Shown: positions 15,509 to 24,898, counted from the stretch's first letter. The stretch: DNA of 64,000 nt from Slackia equolifaciens (GCF_003725995.1 NZ_QIBX01000001.1:310001-374000), one strand, 5' to 3'. Notes: generated by a model not told the origin, from the sequence alone. Numbers and translations are program-made.

Positions 15509-18283
15509 CTACGGACGACGCGTGGCAAACAGCCAGAATCCAGCTGCGACCAGACATACGACGCCGGCACCAAGGCCAACGAACGCCCAGGCAGGAGCAC
15601 TTTCGGTCAAGACGGGAGCGATATCCTCACCGCCGTTCGACGATGCGGCAGAACCACCGGCGGCGATGCCGCGCGCAGAGGACGACGAAAGGGCAGTGGC
15701 CTTGGCCTCAGAGCCAGTCGCTTCACCCCGCGTGACACCCTCGTTCGTCTGGGCAGCCTTCTGCATCGATGCGACCACGGAAGAACCCGCGGCGATAGGA
15801 CTCATGCCGGCAGCGACCGTGCCAGCCGGCACGACGAATGTCGCACCCTGGTTCACCTGCGGATGAACGGGGTTCGCGCCAGCAGACGTTGAGCCACCTT
15901 GACCACCTGCGCTCTCGCCACTGGAGCCGCCAGAGCCGCCCGTATTCCCACCGTGCTGATCGTCGCCAGGCTTGCTACCGGGCTCATCGCCGCCGCCCGT
16001 CACGACGCCCTTCACGGCGAACAGCGCGCCGGAGTCGTTGATGTAGTACAGCGTGCCGTCGGAATCGCACGCGACGGACGACATGGTGTAGTTCTGGTTG
16101 CCCTCCGCCGGCGTGTATATGAGATGCGCCTCGGCATCGCCCACGCGATAGCGGTAGATGCCGCCCGGCTCAGCGTTGCACGTGAAGTAAACGTAGGTCT
16201 GACCGCCTTGCTGGGACACAAGCGGAGTGGATTTGGAATCGGCGGGCAATTTAGAGCCGTCCGCCTGCGTGACCTGGTGCTCGATGGCAAGCGTCGCCTC
16301 ATCGATCACGGAAAGCTGGCCGCCGTAGACCATGTAGCCCCACTGGTTGGGCTCGCCCTCAAGCGACGCACCGCCCACATACACCCTGCCGCCCGAAACC
16401 ACGGGCGTGGACGTGCTGGAGGATCCGAACTTCACGCTTGCCACCTCGGTCAATACGCCGTCGCCCCCAAGAGCAACCTTATGAAGCACGCCGTCAGTGC
16501 TCACCGCGAAGAACGTGTTGGTCTCGGAGCCCGCGACAATCGTGGAACGCACTGCGGAGCCCAGGCTGATCGACGACGCCTGCGCACCCGTGGACGCGTC
16601 TACCGCGACAAGCGAACCGGAATCGTCGCCCACGATGGCCCAGCTGCCCGAAAGCGCCACGCCCGACCAGTAATATCCCTTGCTCTCGTTGACGTTATGC
16701 CAGATGGTCGAGCCATCCTTCAGGCTCACGCACATGAGATAGCCGCTGTAGCTACTCGACCAGCCGGCAGCCGCCGTGCCGTAATACACGCAGCCATCAC
16801 CCACGGTAAGCGTGGAAAGGGACTGCTGAACGCCCGTATCGTTGATCTGGTCCGTCGCCTTGGTTACCCACACCGTGGTCAGCGTATCGGCCGTAAGCGC
16901 CTGCAGCCTGCCGCCGTCGAGCGGCACGATGACCAGACCCTGCGTATATACCATGCGCGTGACGGAGTTGGTGGCGGCAACGAGCTTCGCCGTGGCGATG
17001 GTCTCGCCGGTCGCCTTGTTCTTCGCATAGAGCGTCGTGCCGGCTGCGACATAAACGTAATCGCCCGCCACGATGGGCTCGGACACGTTGGTCGCCCAGT
17101 CGGACGACTCCTTGATCTGCGACACCCACGCTTCTTCGACGTCTCCCGCAGGAGCGCTCTGGGCGCCTTCGCCCGATGCACCGAATCCCGGCCAGGAGCT
17201 ATCCCAATCGGGGCGCTCGGCGTCGGGGTCAATCGTTACGCCGTCCACTTCCGTGGTGCCGTCGCCCTCGCCAGATTCTTCGCCGGAGTCTTCACCGGAG
17301 TCGCCTTCGGAGCCCTCGCCCTCTTCACCGGAGTCTTCGTCCGAACCACCGGGAAGCGTCGACTCGTCAGGAAGCTCGTCGCCATAGGCGGAGTAATACC
17401 ACACCACCGAATCGCCGGAGGCAAGCTCGACGCTGCTGGCCCCCAGGTCGGAAGCCTTCCCATTCACGAAAAGCTGCCAGTAATCCCACGTCTCGGAGTC
17501 GAATGCGAGCGTGAGCGACGGATCGTAGGGCGACGTAACGGAATCAAGACTCCAGCCGTATTCGCTCATGCTGGTCTGCGCGGTTATGCCATGCTCTTTG
17601 AATGCCTTGTCGGAAAGATCGGCGGCAGAAGACCCCTTTTCGACTTCGTAGTCCGCAGATGCCAGCCAAAGCTGATCTTTGCCCTGCGCGTCCACGCCGA
17701 TGATAAAGAACGCAACGGTTATCGCTGATTCATCCTGCTGATCGTCCGCGTCCTGGGACTCGCCTTCGCCGTTGGCGGCAGGCGTCTTTTCCGTGTTGTT
17801 AGATGTGACGGAGCTCGCTTCCGTATTCGTCGCGCTTGAGCTCACGTCCTGGCTCTGATTGTTTGCGCCAGACGCTGCCCCGTTCTGGACCGCATCCTGA
17901 ACAACGTTCGATGACGCATCTCCGGAACCCTCAGGGTCAGGAGCGGAAGAATCGCCCCCGGTCACCGCCCCCGTCTGAGCGTCCGAAGGGGCAGACGGAT
18001 TTTGGCCGTCGTCTTCGGATTCGCCGGAATCCTGCGATGCCTCGTTGGTTGCGTCAGACGCAGCCGATGAAGAAGGGTCGTTTGCAGTGTTTGCGCCTGC
18101 GCCGTTGTCTGCGGCCATCGAGGATTCAACAGGCGCGTTGTCGCTTGAGGCGGCCGCCTGCGCCCAGGCGGCGGAAGGAATGAGTCCGCATACGAGCACA
18201 AGGGACACCATACAAGCGAGCAACCTCTTGGACACGCTCGCGAATGCCGCATCGATTGCGCGGCGAGATTTGCATCCGTTCAT
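15509..18283 (-). CDS. Surface protein: DUF4430 domain plus PQQ-like beta-propeller
   Basis: 924 residues. Residues 1-42 are a signal peptide (RLLACMVSLVLVCGLIPSAAWAQA). An acidic low-complexity stretch follows to ~185, then a DUF4430 domain (~190-305, with WDYWQLFVNGKASDLG and SGDSVVWYY), a second acidic linker, and from ~390 to ~780 repeated propeller blades (DYVYVAAGTTLYAKNKATGE, GGRLQALTADTL, GRVYVGGA). A Ser/Gly-rich stalk and a C-terminal helix (FVGLGAGVVCLVAAGFWLF, then RRP) anchor it in the membrane. First gene after the cobalamin riboswitch, so probably a surface capture protein for cobamides; the propeller role is unknown. ATG 18283 is preceded by AAAGGTG. Confidence 0.88.
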   Translation of the reverse strand: MNGCKSRRAIDAAFASVSKRLLACMVSLVLVCGLIPSAAWAQAAASSDNAPVESSMAADNGAGANTANDPSSSAASDATNEASQDSGESEDDGQNPSAPSDAQTGAVTGGDSSAPDPEGSGDASSNVVQDAVQNGAASGANNQSQDVSSSATNTEASSVTSNNTEKTPAANGEGESQDADDQQDESAITVAFFIIGVDAQGKDQLWLASADYEVEKGSSAADLSDKAFKEHGITAQTSMSEYGWSLDSVTSPYDPSLTLAFDSETWDYWQLFVNGKASDLGASSVELASGDSVVWYYSAYGDELPDESTLPGGSDEDSGEEGEGSEGDSGEDSGEESGEGDGTTEVDGVTIDPDAERPDWDSSWPGFGASGEGAQSAPAGDVEEAWVSQIKESSDWATNVSEPIVAGDYVYVAAGTTLYAKNKATGETIATAKLVAATNSVTRMVYTQGLVIVPLDGGRLQALTADTLTTVWVTKATDQINDTGVQQSLSTLTVGDGCVYYGTAAAGWSSSYSGYLMCVSLKDGSTIWHNVNESKGYYWSGVALSGSWAIVGDDSGSLVAVDASTGAQASSISLGSAVRSTIVAGSETNTFFAVSTDGVLHKVALGGDGVLTEVASVKFGSSSTSTPVVSGGRVYVGGASLEGEPNQWGYMVYGGQLSVIDEATLAIEHQVTQADGSKLPADSKSTPLVSQQGGQTYVYFTCNAEPGGIYRYRVGDAEAHLIYTPAEGNQNYTMSSVACDSDGTLYYINDSGALFAVKGVVTGGGDEPGSKPGDDQHGGNTGGSGGSSGESAGGQGGSTSAGANPVHPQVNQGATFVVPAGTVAAGMSPIAAGSSVVASMQKAAQTNEGVTRGEATGSEAKATALSSSSARGIAAGGSAASSNGGEDIAPVLTESAPAWAFVGLGAGVVCLVAAGFWLFATRRP

Positions 18284-18304
18284 TCGGACACCTTTCATCC
18301 AGGG

Positions 18305-18480
18305 CTCTACAAGGATGGACAGGTATTCCGACTCATCGTCATCCGCGTGCGCCTCTTCGCCCGATTCGCGAAGGGTTGAGCGCTCGCGTCAGAATTACGG
18401 TTACTGGTATAGCCGGGGATTCTCACCCCGATTCCCCCAAGTTAATCCACAACGAACGGTGCAATGCCTTGCATCCGGCA
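18305..18480 (-). promoter_or_regulatory. Cobalamin riboswitch
   Basis: Read on the minus strand, this leader contains GGGAATCGGGGTGAGAATCC followed by CGGCTATACCAGTAACCGTA, the conserved core of AdoCbl/B12 riboswitches, and further on AGTCGGAATACCTGTCC, the B12-box equivalent. It ends about 20 bases before the start codon at 18283, so ligand binding probably hides the ribosome site (AAAGGTG). Limits are approximate. Known B12 riboswitches turn off uptake or synthesis genes when cobalamin is plentiful, which assigns the downstream five-gene cluster to cobamide uptake. Confidence 0.93.
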
Positions 18481-18611
18481 CTTTCTCGCATCCCTCGCGA
18501 ACGAATCGCCTGGGAACGCTTGCGCCGGCAAGCGCGGTACATTGCGTGATGCCGCCTGGATAAACCCGCACGTCGCCGTGCATCCATCATGGCCATTTTC
18601 AATGCGCACGC

Positions 18612-18620
18612 ATTGTAGCA
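18612..18620 (-). promoter_or_regulatory. Candidate extended -10 promoter of the B12-controlled cluster
   Basis: Minus-strand TGC-TACAAT forms an extended -10 element about 130 bases upstream of the riboswitch core; no good -35 box is seen, as is common with extended -10 promoters. The implied leader is ~320 nt. Confidence 0.4.
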
Positions 18621-18685
18621 TTCGCACCGCCGCAAGCCCCAGGCCGCACGAAAAGCCACGAATCATTCGATTTTTCGGACGCACG

Positions 18686-19306
18686 TTACGAGAACAACGC
18701 CTTCACGCCGATGGCCACGAGCACGATACCGCCCACGATCTCGGCTCGCTCGCCCAGCATGGTGCCGAAACGCTTGCCGATGATGAGGGCGACCAGGCAG
18801 CAGAGGAACGTGGTCAGCGTGATGATGCCCGCTGCCTCGACGATATTCACGCTGGCTGCGCGCAGGCTGACGCCCACGGCGAACGCATCGATGCTCGTGG
18901 CGACCGCTTGGATCAACACCACCTTGAGGGTGAGCTGGGCGGCATCGGAAGAGTTGTCACGACTGCCTTCGTCGGCATCGGTCGCGCAGCCGGCGCTATT
19001 GCCCGCAATCTTCGCCTCGCGTGCCTCACGCAGCTCCTGAATGCCTTCTTTGATCATGTTGCCGCCGATGAGACCCAGAATGATGAGCGTCACGATGCCG
19101 GCGTACTGTTCGATGATGTCGCCCACCAAACCACCCAGGAAGTAGCCAAGCAACGGCATAAGACCCTGGAACAAGCCGAACGCGATGGGAAGCATGAGCA
19201 GACGCGCACGCGATGCCCCGCGATAGCAGAACACGTTAGATATCGTGACCGCAAACGCGTCCATGGCCAAGGCGATGCCAAGGATGACGATTTCAATTAT
19301 TGACAT
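18686..19306 (-). CDS. mntP: Putative manganese efflux pump MntP
   Basis: 206 residues, six membrane helices in two related halves. Each half has the acidic MntP signature: ALAMDAFAVTISN at ~13-25 and ATSIDAFAVGVSLR in the second half. MntP exports excess Mn2+. The cytoplasmic loop between the halves (EAKIAGNSAGCATDADEGSR) is longer than usual. Ribosome site is weak (GAAAG). No Mn-sensing riboswitch could be recognised in the 130 bases upstream. Confidence 0.9.
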   Translation of the reverse strand: MSIIEIVILGIALAMDAFAVTISNVFCYRGASRARLLMLPIAFGLFQGLMPLLGYFLGGLVGDIIEQYAGIVTLIILGLIGGNMIKEGIQELREAREAKIAGNSAGCATDADEGSRDNSSDAAQLTLKVVLIQAVATSIDAFAVGVSLRAASVNIVEAAGIITLTTFLCCLVALIIGKRFGTMLGERAEIVGGIVLVAIGVKALFS

Positions 19307-19436
19307 GGGGTTTCTTTCGAAATAGGCTCCCGATCCATGGGTCGCGCGGCCCCTTGTGCGACGCGTCTCACGAAATCGATTGCAGCGTACGGCCCTCCCA
19401 GCCGCCGCCCGCAGCAGCTAACGAACGCGCATTGTA

Positions 19437-20153
19437 TCAAAACATGGGCAGCAGGTTCATCACGGCGCACACGATGATAGGCAAAAACGCCGCGGGAAGG
19501 AAGTTGGCCACCTTGATGTCGGTGATCTTAAGCATATTAAGGCCGATGGCGAGCAGAAGCAGGCTGCCCGCGCACACCATCTCGTTGATCACGGCATCGG
19601 TCAGAAACGGCGCGAGCGCACTGGCGCCCAGGCTGAGCAGCGCCTCATACACAAACACGCAAACGCCCGAAAACGGCACGCCAATTCCCAGCGTGGTAGC
19701 CATCACCATGACCACCACCATGTCGATAAGAGCCTTGGCATAGAGCGTAGAATGGTCCAGCTGCAGGCCGCTTTGGAGCGACCCCAAAATGGCCATCGCC
19801 CCAATGCATATGAACAACGTGGATGCCACGAACCCATCGGAAAAGTTGCCGAACGCCGTCTTGCCCTTGAACGCCCCGTTGATGCGCTCTTGCACCCAAT
19901 CGCCAAAACGGTGCACCGCCCCATCGATGTCGATCCAATATCCCAGCGCGCCGCCAATGACGATAGAAAGCACCGTAACGATCACGTCGCCGCCCTTGAC
20001 CATGCCCTGAACAGCAACCAGCACCACGCACAGGCCCAGGCCGCTCATCAGGAAATCGCCCAGTTTCTGCGACACGCGGCGCTTGAAGATGAGACCCAGC
20101 ACGCCGCCAAACACGGTGGCAATGCCGTTGACCAGCGCACCAAGAATGATCAT
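19437..20153 (-). CDS. DUF554 family membrane protein
   Basis: 238 residues with about seven hydrophobic helices. Family features are visible: IILGALVNGIATVFGGVLGL at the start, the GDVIVTVLSIVIGGALG block, and IGLNMLKITDIKVANFLPA near the end. DUF554 (YdfK-like) proteins are uncharacterised inner-membrane proteins, possibly transporters. Its start codon overlaps the stop of the MFS gene by 4 bases (ATGA), so it is translationally coupled to it. Confidence 0.88.
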   Translation of the reverse strand: MIILGALVNGIATVFGGVLGLIFKRRVSQKLGDFLMSGLGLCVVLVAVQGMVKGGDVIVTVLSIVIGGALGYWIDIDGAVHRFGDWVQERINGAFKGKTAFGNFSDGFVASTLFICIGAMAILGSLQSGLQLDHSTLYAKALIDMVVVMVMATTLGIGVPFSGVCVFVYEALLSLGASALAPFLTDAVINEMVCAGSLLLLAIGLNMLKITDIKVANFLPAAFLPIIVCAVMNLLPMF

Positions 20154-21754
20154 CGTGCGCTCTCGCTCTCGGCGGAGGCGGAGCCGGATTCATCCGATAC
20201 GGATCCATCAGCCGCATCGCGAAATACGGCGGCTGATTGTGCGGCGCGGCGACGAGGCACGCGCACGGTCACGTCAAGATCGTCATGGGCCGAAACGCCC
20301 GCAACTGCAGCATCGCCCGCGGCAGGCGAACCTGCGCGCTCGTCGGCACCTGCCCCCTTTGCGACCGCAGCGGCGCCCTCAGTAGCCTGCATCTTCTTAC
20401 GACCCTTGCGGCCCCCTGCGCGGGGCGGCTTCTTGGTAACGTGCGGGTCGCCCAGCGTAGACGCCACTTCGGCATCCAGCTTGCGCAAAATGGGAAGCGC
20501 ACCCAGCAGCACACCGCACAGCGCGATGACGGCGCCGGCGATGATGAACCAGTTGCTCACGCCCGTGAACTCGGCGCACGTGCCCGCAAGCGACAATCCG
20601 ATGGGCGACGAGAGCGCCGACACCGTGGTGAACAGGCCCATCACGCGGCCCAGCTTCTCAGGCGGCACGCGCTTCTGGAGCACGGCGAGCAAGGGGCCGT
20701 TGAAGAACGCCTCCACCACACCCGACGCACCGGTGAGCACAACGAACCACATGAACATATCGGGCGTGAGCAGACCGGCCGCCACCAGCAGCAAGCCCGC
20801 AAAGAAGCCCGACACCGAGACGGTACGCAGCAGATGCCGCCCGCCGCCCCAGGCGAACAGGATGCCCATGCCAACCAGACTCATCACGCCGTACGCCGCC
20901 TCAACGGTGGACGCCATGTAACCGTCACCGTTGAACTGGTCGTATGTCATCAGCGGGAACAGCGAGTTGATGCCCGCGTACATGGCCATAACGCCCATCA
21001 CGATGCCCGCCATCACCAGCAGGCCGTAATCGGCGCGCAGCACGTTGAAACCGGCCTTGAGGCTCTGGATGGGATGACGCGCCTCGTCGGAAGTGTCGTG
21101 GAAATCGGGAATCTTCGCGAACACGAGCGCCAGGCAGGCGAGCGCGCAGCCGACGGCGTTCAGGAACAGCACCATCTGGAATCCGATGACCGTATACAGG
21201 AAGATACCGAACACCGGGCCCACGATAAGCGCGAGCGACCACAGGCTCTGGTTAAGCGTGTTGATACGCACCAGATGCTTCTTGGGCACCAGCATAGGCG
21301 TGGTGGATTCCATCGCGGGAATGTGGAACGCCTGGCCAACGCTGCGCAGCGCGCCCATGATCAGGACGAGCGGCACCGACACGTGGCCCATCAGAATGAT
21401 GACGCCCATGATGAGCGCCACCGTGCCCACGAACGCGTCGGCGGCGATGAGCACGTATTTGCGATTGAAGCGGTCGGCCACCACGCCACCGAGCGGCGAG
21501 AGCAGGCCCTGAGGCAGCATGGAGCACAGCGAGGCCAGCGCCAGCATGAGGGCCGAATCGGTGGTTTCGGTGACATACCACACGCCGGCATAGATGGACG
21601 AATACGCCGTGAGAATAGAGCACGCCTGACCAATCCAAATGGTCACGATGACGCGCAACCAGTTTTCGGGCAAAGGAGGCTCGTTAGCTGCCACTGCGGC
21701 CTGGTTACCAGCGGTTTTTTCTTCGATGGGGGTGGCTTCTTCACGCATCTGCAC
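20150..21754 (-). CDS. MFS transporter (drug-efflux-like)
   Basis: 534 residues with about 12 membrane helices. The loop between helices 2 and 3 is the MFS signature GGVVADRFNRKYVLIAADA; the layout resembles MefA/MdtH-type efflux permeases. After the last helix (~430) comes an unusual ~100-residue hydrophilic tail, first basic (KKPPRAGGRKGRKK) then acidic (ending SVSDESGSASAESESAR). The start is GTG 21754 with AGGAGG four bases ahead; an ATG two codons in is an alternative. Likely exports a drug or metabolite; substrate unknown. Confidence 0.87.
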   Translation of the reverse strand: MQMREEATPIEEKTAGNQAAVAANEPPLPENWLRVIVTIWIGQACSILTAYSSIYAGVWYVTETTDSALMLALASLCSMLPQGLLSPLGGVVADRFNRKYVLIAADAFVGTVALIMGVIILMGHVSVPLVLIMGALRSVGQAFHIPAMESTTPMLVPKKHLVRINTLNQSLWSLALIVGPVFGIFLYTVIGFQMVLFLNAVGCALACLALVFAKIPDFHDTSDEARHPIQSLKAGFNVLRADYGLLVMAGIVMGVMAMYAGINSLFPLMTYDQFNGDGYMASTVEAAYGVMSLVGMGILFAWGGGRHLLRTVSVSGFFAGLLLVAAGLLTPDMFMWFVVLTGASGVVEAFFNGPLLAVLQKRVPPEKLGRVMGLFTTVSALSSPIGLSLAGTCAEFTGVSNWFIIAGAVIALCGVLLGALPILRKLDAEVASTLGDPHVTKKPPRAGGRKGRKKMQATEGAAAVAKGAGADERAGSPAAGDAAVAGVSAHDDLDVTVRVPRRRAAQSAAVFRDAADGSVSDESGSASAESESAR

Positions 21755-21808
21755 GTTTCCTCCTGCGTCGCATCGGTAGCACCTTCGGACGCCGAATTCA
21801 CCGGCGGA

Positions 21809-21837
21809 ATATTATGCTGAATCATGAATCGTGTTGA
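21809..21837 (-). promoter_or_regulatory. Candidate promoter of the MFS-DUF554 pair
   Basis: Minus strand: TCAACA, 17 bases, TAATAT. The spacer contains the near-repeat GATTCATGATTCA. It lies about 55 bases upstream of the GTG start. Confidence 0.45.
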
Positions 21838-22028
21838 GGGATTCTAGCAGCTTGGAGCGCAAACGCAATCCGCCACGCTAAAGCGGCACGTCAAATTGGT
21901 GAAAAGAGCCTACAAAGTAGGGGGAAACAGCATGCCTGCACGGCGTGCGGCCTCGATCCTGCCAGATCGAAACGACGCACGAGGGGCGGAGGGGCGCTTT
22001 CGCGAACGCGTCCAAACGTCCCGCGCCT

Positions 22029-23993
22029 TTACTCCCCTGCAGGCACCTCCAGCGTGAACACCGTGCGACCGCCTTCGCTCGTCGCGCCGATCGTGCCTCC
22101 GTGCGCCTGCACAATCTCGCGCGCGATGGCGAGGCCCAGCCCCGCACCGCCCTGGTTGGTAGCGCGTGCATCGTCTTCGCGGTAGAACTTGTCGAAAATG
22201 CGATCCAGGTGCTCGCGACTTATCTCACGTCCACGGTTGGTTACCGAAATGCACAGCGTGCGGCCTCGCTCCTTTTCGGTGGAGACTCCCGCTTGGGTGG
22301 AAGCCTCCAATTTTGCGGATGCCATCGCCTTTGCCTTTGCTGCCGTCTGCTGCTCCAGGCTCATCTTCACGTCGATCACGCTGTTCGCGTCGGCGTAGGC
22401 CACCGCGTTCTTCACCACGTTGGACAGGGCGCGCGAAAGCTTACGGGCGTCGGCGAACACCTCGCTGCCCTCCTGGGCATCCACGTGAATCTCGATACCA
22501 CGCGACGACGCCTCGGGGTAGAACTCCTCCGCCACCTGGAAGCACAGCAGCGCCGGATCGACATGTTCGCGCTCGATGGCGATGGCGTGCAGGTTGTAAC
22601 GCGTGATCTCGAAGAATTCGTCGAGCATGCCGTCGAGGCGATAGGCCTTCTGCAACGCCGTATGCGCGTAGCGTTTACGCTGGTCTTCGGGCATATCGGG
22701 CGCCTCCTCCAAAAGCGAGAGATAGCCCGTGATCGAGGTGAGCGGCGTCTTGGTGTCGTGCGCGAGATACGCCACGAGCTCGTTCTTGCGACGCTCGGCA
22801 GCTTCGGCAGCACGCTCATCGAGATCGTTGCGAAGACGGATGTCGTCGATGGTCTTTTGCGCAATGGCCAACTCAGACGGCAGCTCAGGCGCATCGTCCG
22901 ACGAGGCTCGCTTGGAGAGTATGGCGCCCACCGAATCGAACAGCGTATCGAAATACCCCAGGCTTTTACGCACCGCGAACGCCATAACCACCAAGCACCC
23001 CAACAGATACACAATGAGCGCCACGGGCAATTTGAGCTGCTTGATCTGGTTATAGGCGGTCAGATCGCGCGTCACGCCATGGCCATCGGCGTAAATCACG
23101 ACTTCCTGCTCATCGCCGAGCGAGATCGTGCTGTACACGATTTTCTGAGAAATATCGGCGCACGTCGCGTTCGCCGCCTCGGCATAGTACGAATCAAGCG
23201 CACTGTTGGCGTACAGGCCCTTCGTAAGGAGCCACATTCCGTCATGAACGCTGACGGCCGCGCCCGCATTGCGCAGGTCGACGGCAAGCCGCACGAAGTT
23301 GATCATGGAATCGCTCGCGTCCGCATGCTGCGAGGTCGACTTTGGGGAGCCTACCGCATCGCTTGTCGTCAATCCCTGAGAGCGCGCGTCGGCGTAATCG
23401 GAATCGCGCGCGATGGCAACCAGGTACGCCGCGCGCATATCCGCAGAAAGCGCATATTGGCTAGGATTGTGCTTGCCGTACTCCTCGGCGTAGGTCGAAA
23501 GGGCTTTTGTTATGTCGGAGGCGCCTTCATTTACTTTTCCGATTACATCCTCATAGGTGAGGCTGTCCGCGTTTATGGCAGCAATCGCCTGCATGAGCTC
23601 GGAGTCCGAAGGGTTTCCGCCCGCATCGCTCGAAACGGCATCGACCTGCGGAGACCCTTCGCTCGCATCTGAAATCGCAAGGCCCAAATCGGTATCGGGC
23701 ACAATATCATCAGCCAGCGCGTTGAGATAGGTGCGCACAACATCGGCTTTGACTTCGTTAGTCTTTTGGGCAATGGTCGGGTTGCCCTCGGTGTAGCTCA
23801 TCACATCCAACGTGGGCATGTATTCCCACGGCGACACCGCGTTTGCCACGGCGTTGCCCAAAGCGGGGGCGGCAAACCGGTCGAATGCTCCGGCAATCGC
23901 GCAAAACGCGAACGTATAAACGGCGAGCACCACCGTGGTCCACGCCAGCATTTTCCTGGTGAGGATGCGAGCTTGTTCGCTTCGGTTTTTCAT
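22029..23993 (-). CDS. Sensor histidine kinase (VanS-like, class I)
   Basis: 654 residues. A membrane helix near residues 15-37 and a second near 330 (LPVALIVYLLGCLVVMAFAV) enclose a large ~290-residue external sensor region, much longer than in typical VanS. The HisKA domain has the phospho-accepting H-box AYLAHDTKTPLTSITGYLS (His ~425), and the ATPase domain has SNVVKNAVAYA (N-box) and FYREDDARATNQGGAGLGLA (F/G-boxes). AGGAG precedes ATG 23993. It follows its response regulator by 7 bases. The signal is unknown; a divergent secreted-type C39 protein may share the regulon. Confidence 0.9.
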   Translation of the reverse strand: MKNRSEQARILTRKMLAWTTVVLAVYTFAFCAIAGAFDRFAAPALGNAVANAVSPWEYMPTLDVMSYTEGNPTIAQKTNEVKADVVRTYLNALADDIVPDTDLGLAISDASEGSPQVDAVSSDAGGNPSDSELMQAIAAINADSLTYEDVIGKVNEGASDITKALSTYAEEYGKHNPSQYALSADMRAAYLVAIARDSDYADARSQGLTTSDAVGSPKSTSQHADASDSMINFVRLAVDLRNAGAAVSVHDGMWLLTKGLYANSALDSYYAEAANATCADISQKIVYSTISLGDEQEVVIYADGHGVTRDLTAYNQIKQLKLPVALIVYLLGCLVVMAFAVRKSLGYFDTLFDSVGAILSKRASSDDAPELPSELAIAQKTIDDIRLRNDLDERAAEAAERRKNELVAYLAHDTKTPLTSITGYLSLLEEAPDMPEDQRKRYAHTALQKAYRLDGMLDEFFEITRYNLHAIAIEREHVDPALLCFQVAEEFYPEASSRGIEIHVDAQEGSEVFADARKLSRALSNVVKNAVAYADANSVIDVKMSLEQQTAAKAKAMASAKLEASTQAGVSTEKERGRTLCISVTNRGREISREHLDRIFDKFYREDDARATNQGGAGLGLAIAREIVQAHGGTIGATSEGGRTVFTLEVPAGE

Positions 23994-24000
23994 GAAGCTC

Positions 24001-24831
24001 CTAGAAGGATGACGAGCGCCCGCCCGAGGAGGCACCGGGTCCTCCAGACGAAGGCCCATCCGCGGGAGCATGGGAAGAAGCCGCGGCGGAATCGATCGCC
24101 GACGTACCGCTCACACTCGCCGCAGGCGTCGGGGCGATGCGGTAGCCCACGCCCCAGACGGTTTCGATGAACTCCTCCGAGGAATCGAGCTCGGCGAATT
24201 TCTTGCGCAGATGACGAATATACACCATCACGGCATTGTGCGAGGAGGCGTTGTAGTCGGTTTTCCAGACGCGCTCATATAAATCGCGCGCCGAAACGGG
24301 AGAGCCGCCCGCGCGCAACAGCTCTGCCAAGCAGTCGAATTCCTTAGGGGAAAGAGCCAGCGGCTCGTCATGCAAACGCACCTGGTGGCTGGCTTCGTCG
24401 AGCTCGATGCCGCGCGCGCTGAGCACGCCCGCCGGAGCATCTTGCCCGCGACGCCGACGCATGCGCGCCTTGACGCGCACCACAAGCTCGCGAGACTTGA
24501 ACGGTTTGGTCACGTAGTCATCGGCGCCGATAGTGAAACCGAGCACCTTATCGAACTCCTCGCCCTTGGCGGAAAGAAAGATGACAGGCGTGTCGGCCAC
24601 GCGGGCGTCCTGCAAAGCACGCAACCGACGGCACACCTCAAAGCCATCCATGCCGGGCATCATGATGTCGAGCACCGCCAGGTCGAACGCGCCAGAGAGC
24701 AACAGCTGCAGGGCCTCTTCGCCCGCATAGCACGTGCGCACGGCAAAGCCTTCGCGCTCAAGAAGGTGCGCCACCAGGTCGGCGACCTCGCGTTCGTCAT
24801 CGCACACAATAATATGTCGGGTGTCAGTCAT
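24001..24831 (-). CDS. OmpR/PhoB-family response regulator (VanR-like)
   Basis: 276 residues. Receiver domain ~5-120 with D10/D11, phospho-acceptor D55 (AVLDIMMPG) and the DYVTKPF lysine; winged-helix DNA-binding domain ~135-235 (SPKEFDCLAELLRAGGSPVS, VMVYIRHLRKKF, ETVWGVGYR). After it an unusual ~40-residue Ser/Gly/Ala-rich tail (ASSGGRSSSF) of unknown use. It is the first gene of the pair. A direct repeat TTTAAG-N5-TTTAAG lies 51 bases upstream, the binding-site style of this family. Confidence 0.92.
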   Translation of the reverse strand: MTDTRHIIVCDDEREVADLVAHLLEREGFAVRTCYAGEEALQLLLSGAFDLAVLDIMMPGMDGFEVCRRLRALQDARVADTPVIFLSAKGEEFDKVLGFTIGADDYVTKPFKSRELVVRVKARMRRRRGQDAPAGVLSARGIELDEASHQVRLHDEPLALSPKEFDCLAELLRAGGSPVSARDLYERVWKTDYNASSHNAVMVYIRHLRKKFAELDSSEEFIETVWGVGYRIAPTPAASVSGTSAIDSAAASSHAPADGPSSGGPGASSGGRSSSF

Positions 24832-24881
24832 GAGCGAAATCCTACCACGCGCGTTCCTCGCTGAAGGCCGCTCGGGGACTT

Positions 24882-24898
24882 TTTAAGGTCGCTTTAAG
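24882..24898. promoter_or_regulatory. OmpR-family direct-repeat site between the regulator and the C39 gene
   Basis: TTTAAG at 24882-24887 and again at 24893-24898, an exact 11-base period, as expected for tandem binding of an OmpR/PhoB dimer. It lies in the 215-base divergent gap, where two GGCATGC words (24962, 24991) also occur. It could autoregulate the two-component genes and control the C39 gene. Confidence 0.45.

Noticed and set aside
19307-19436. yybP-ykoY manganese riboswitch upstream of mntP
   Set aside because: The expected paired core motifs could not be found on the minus strand.
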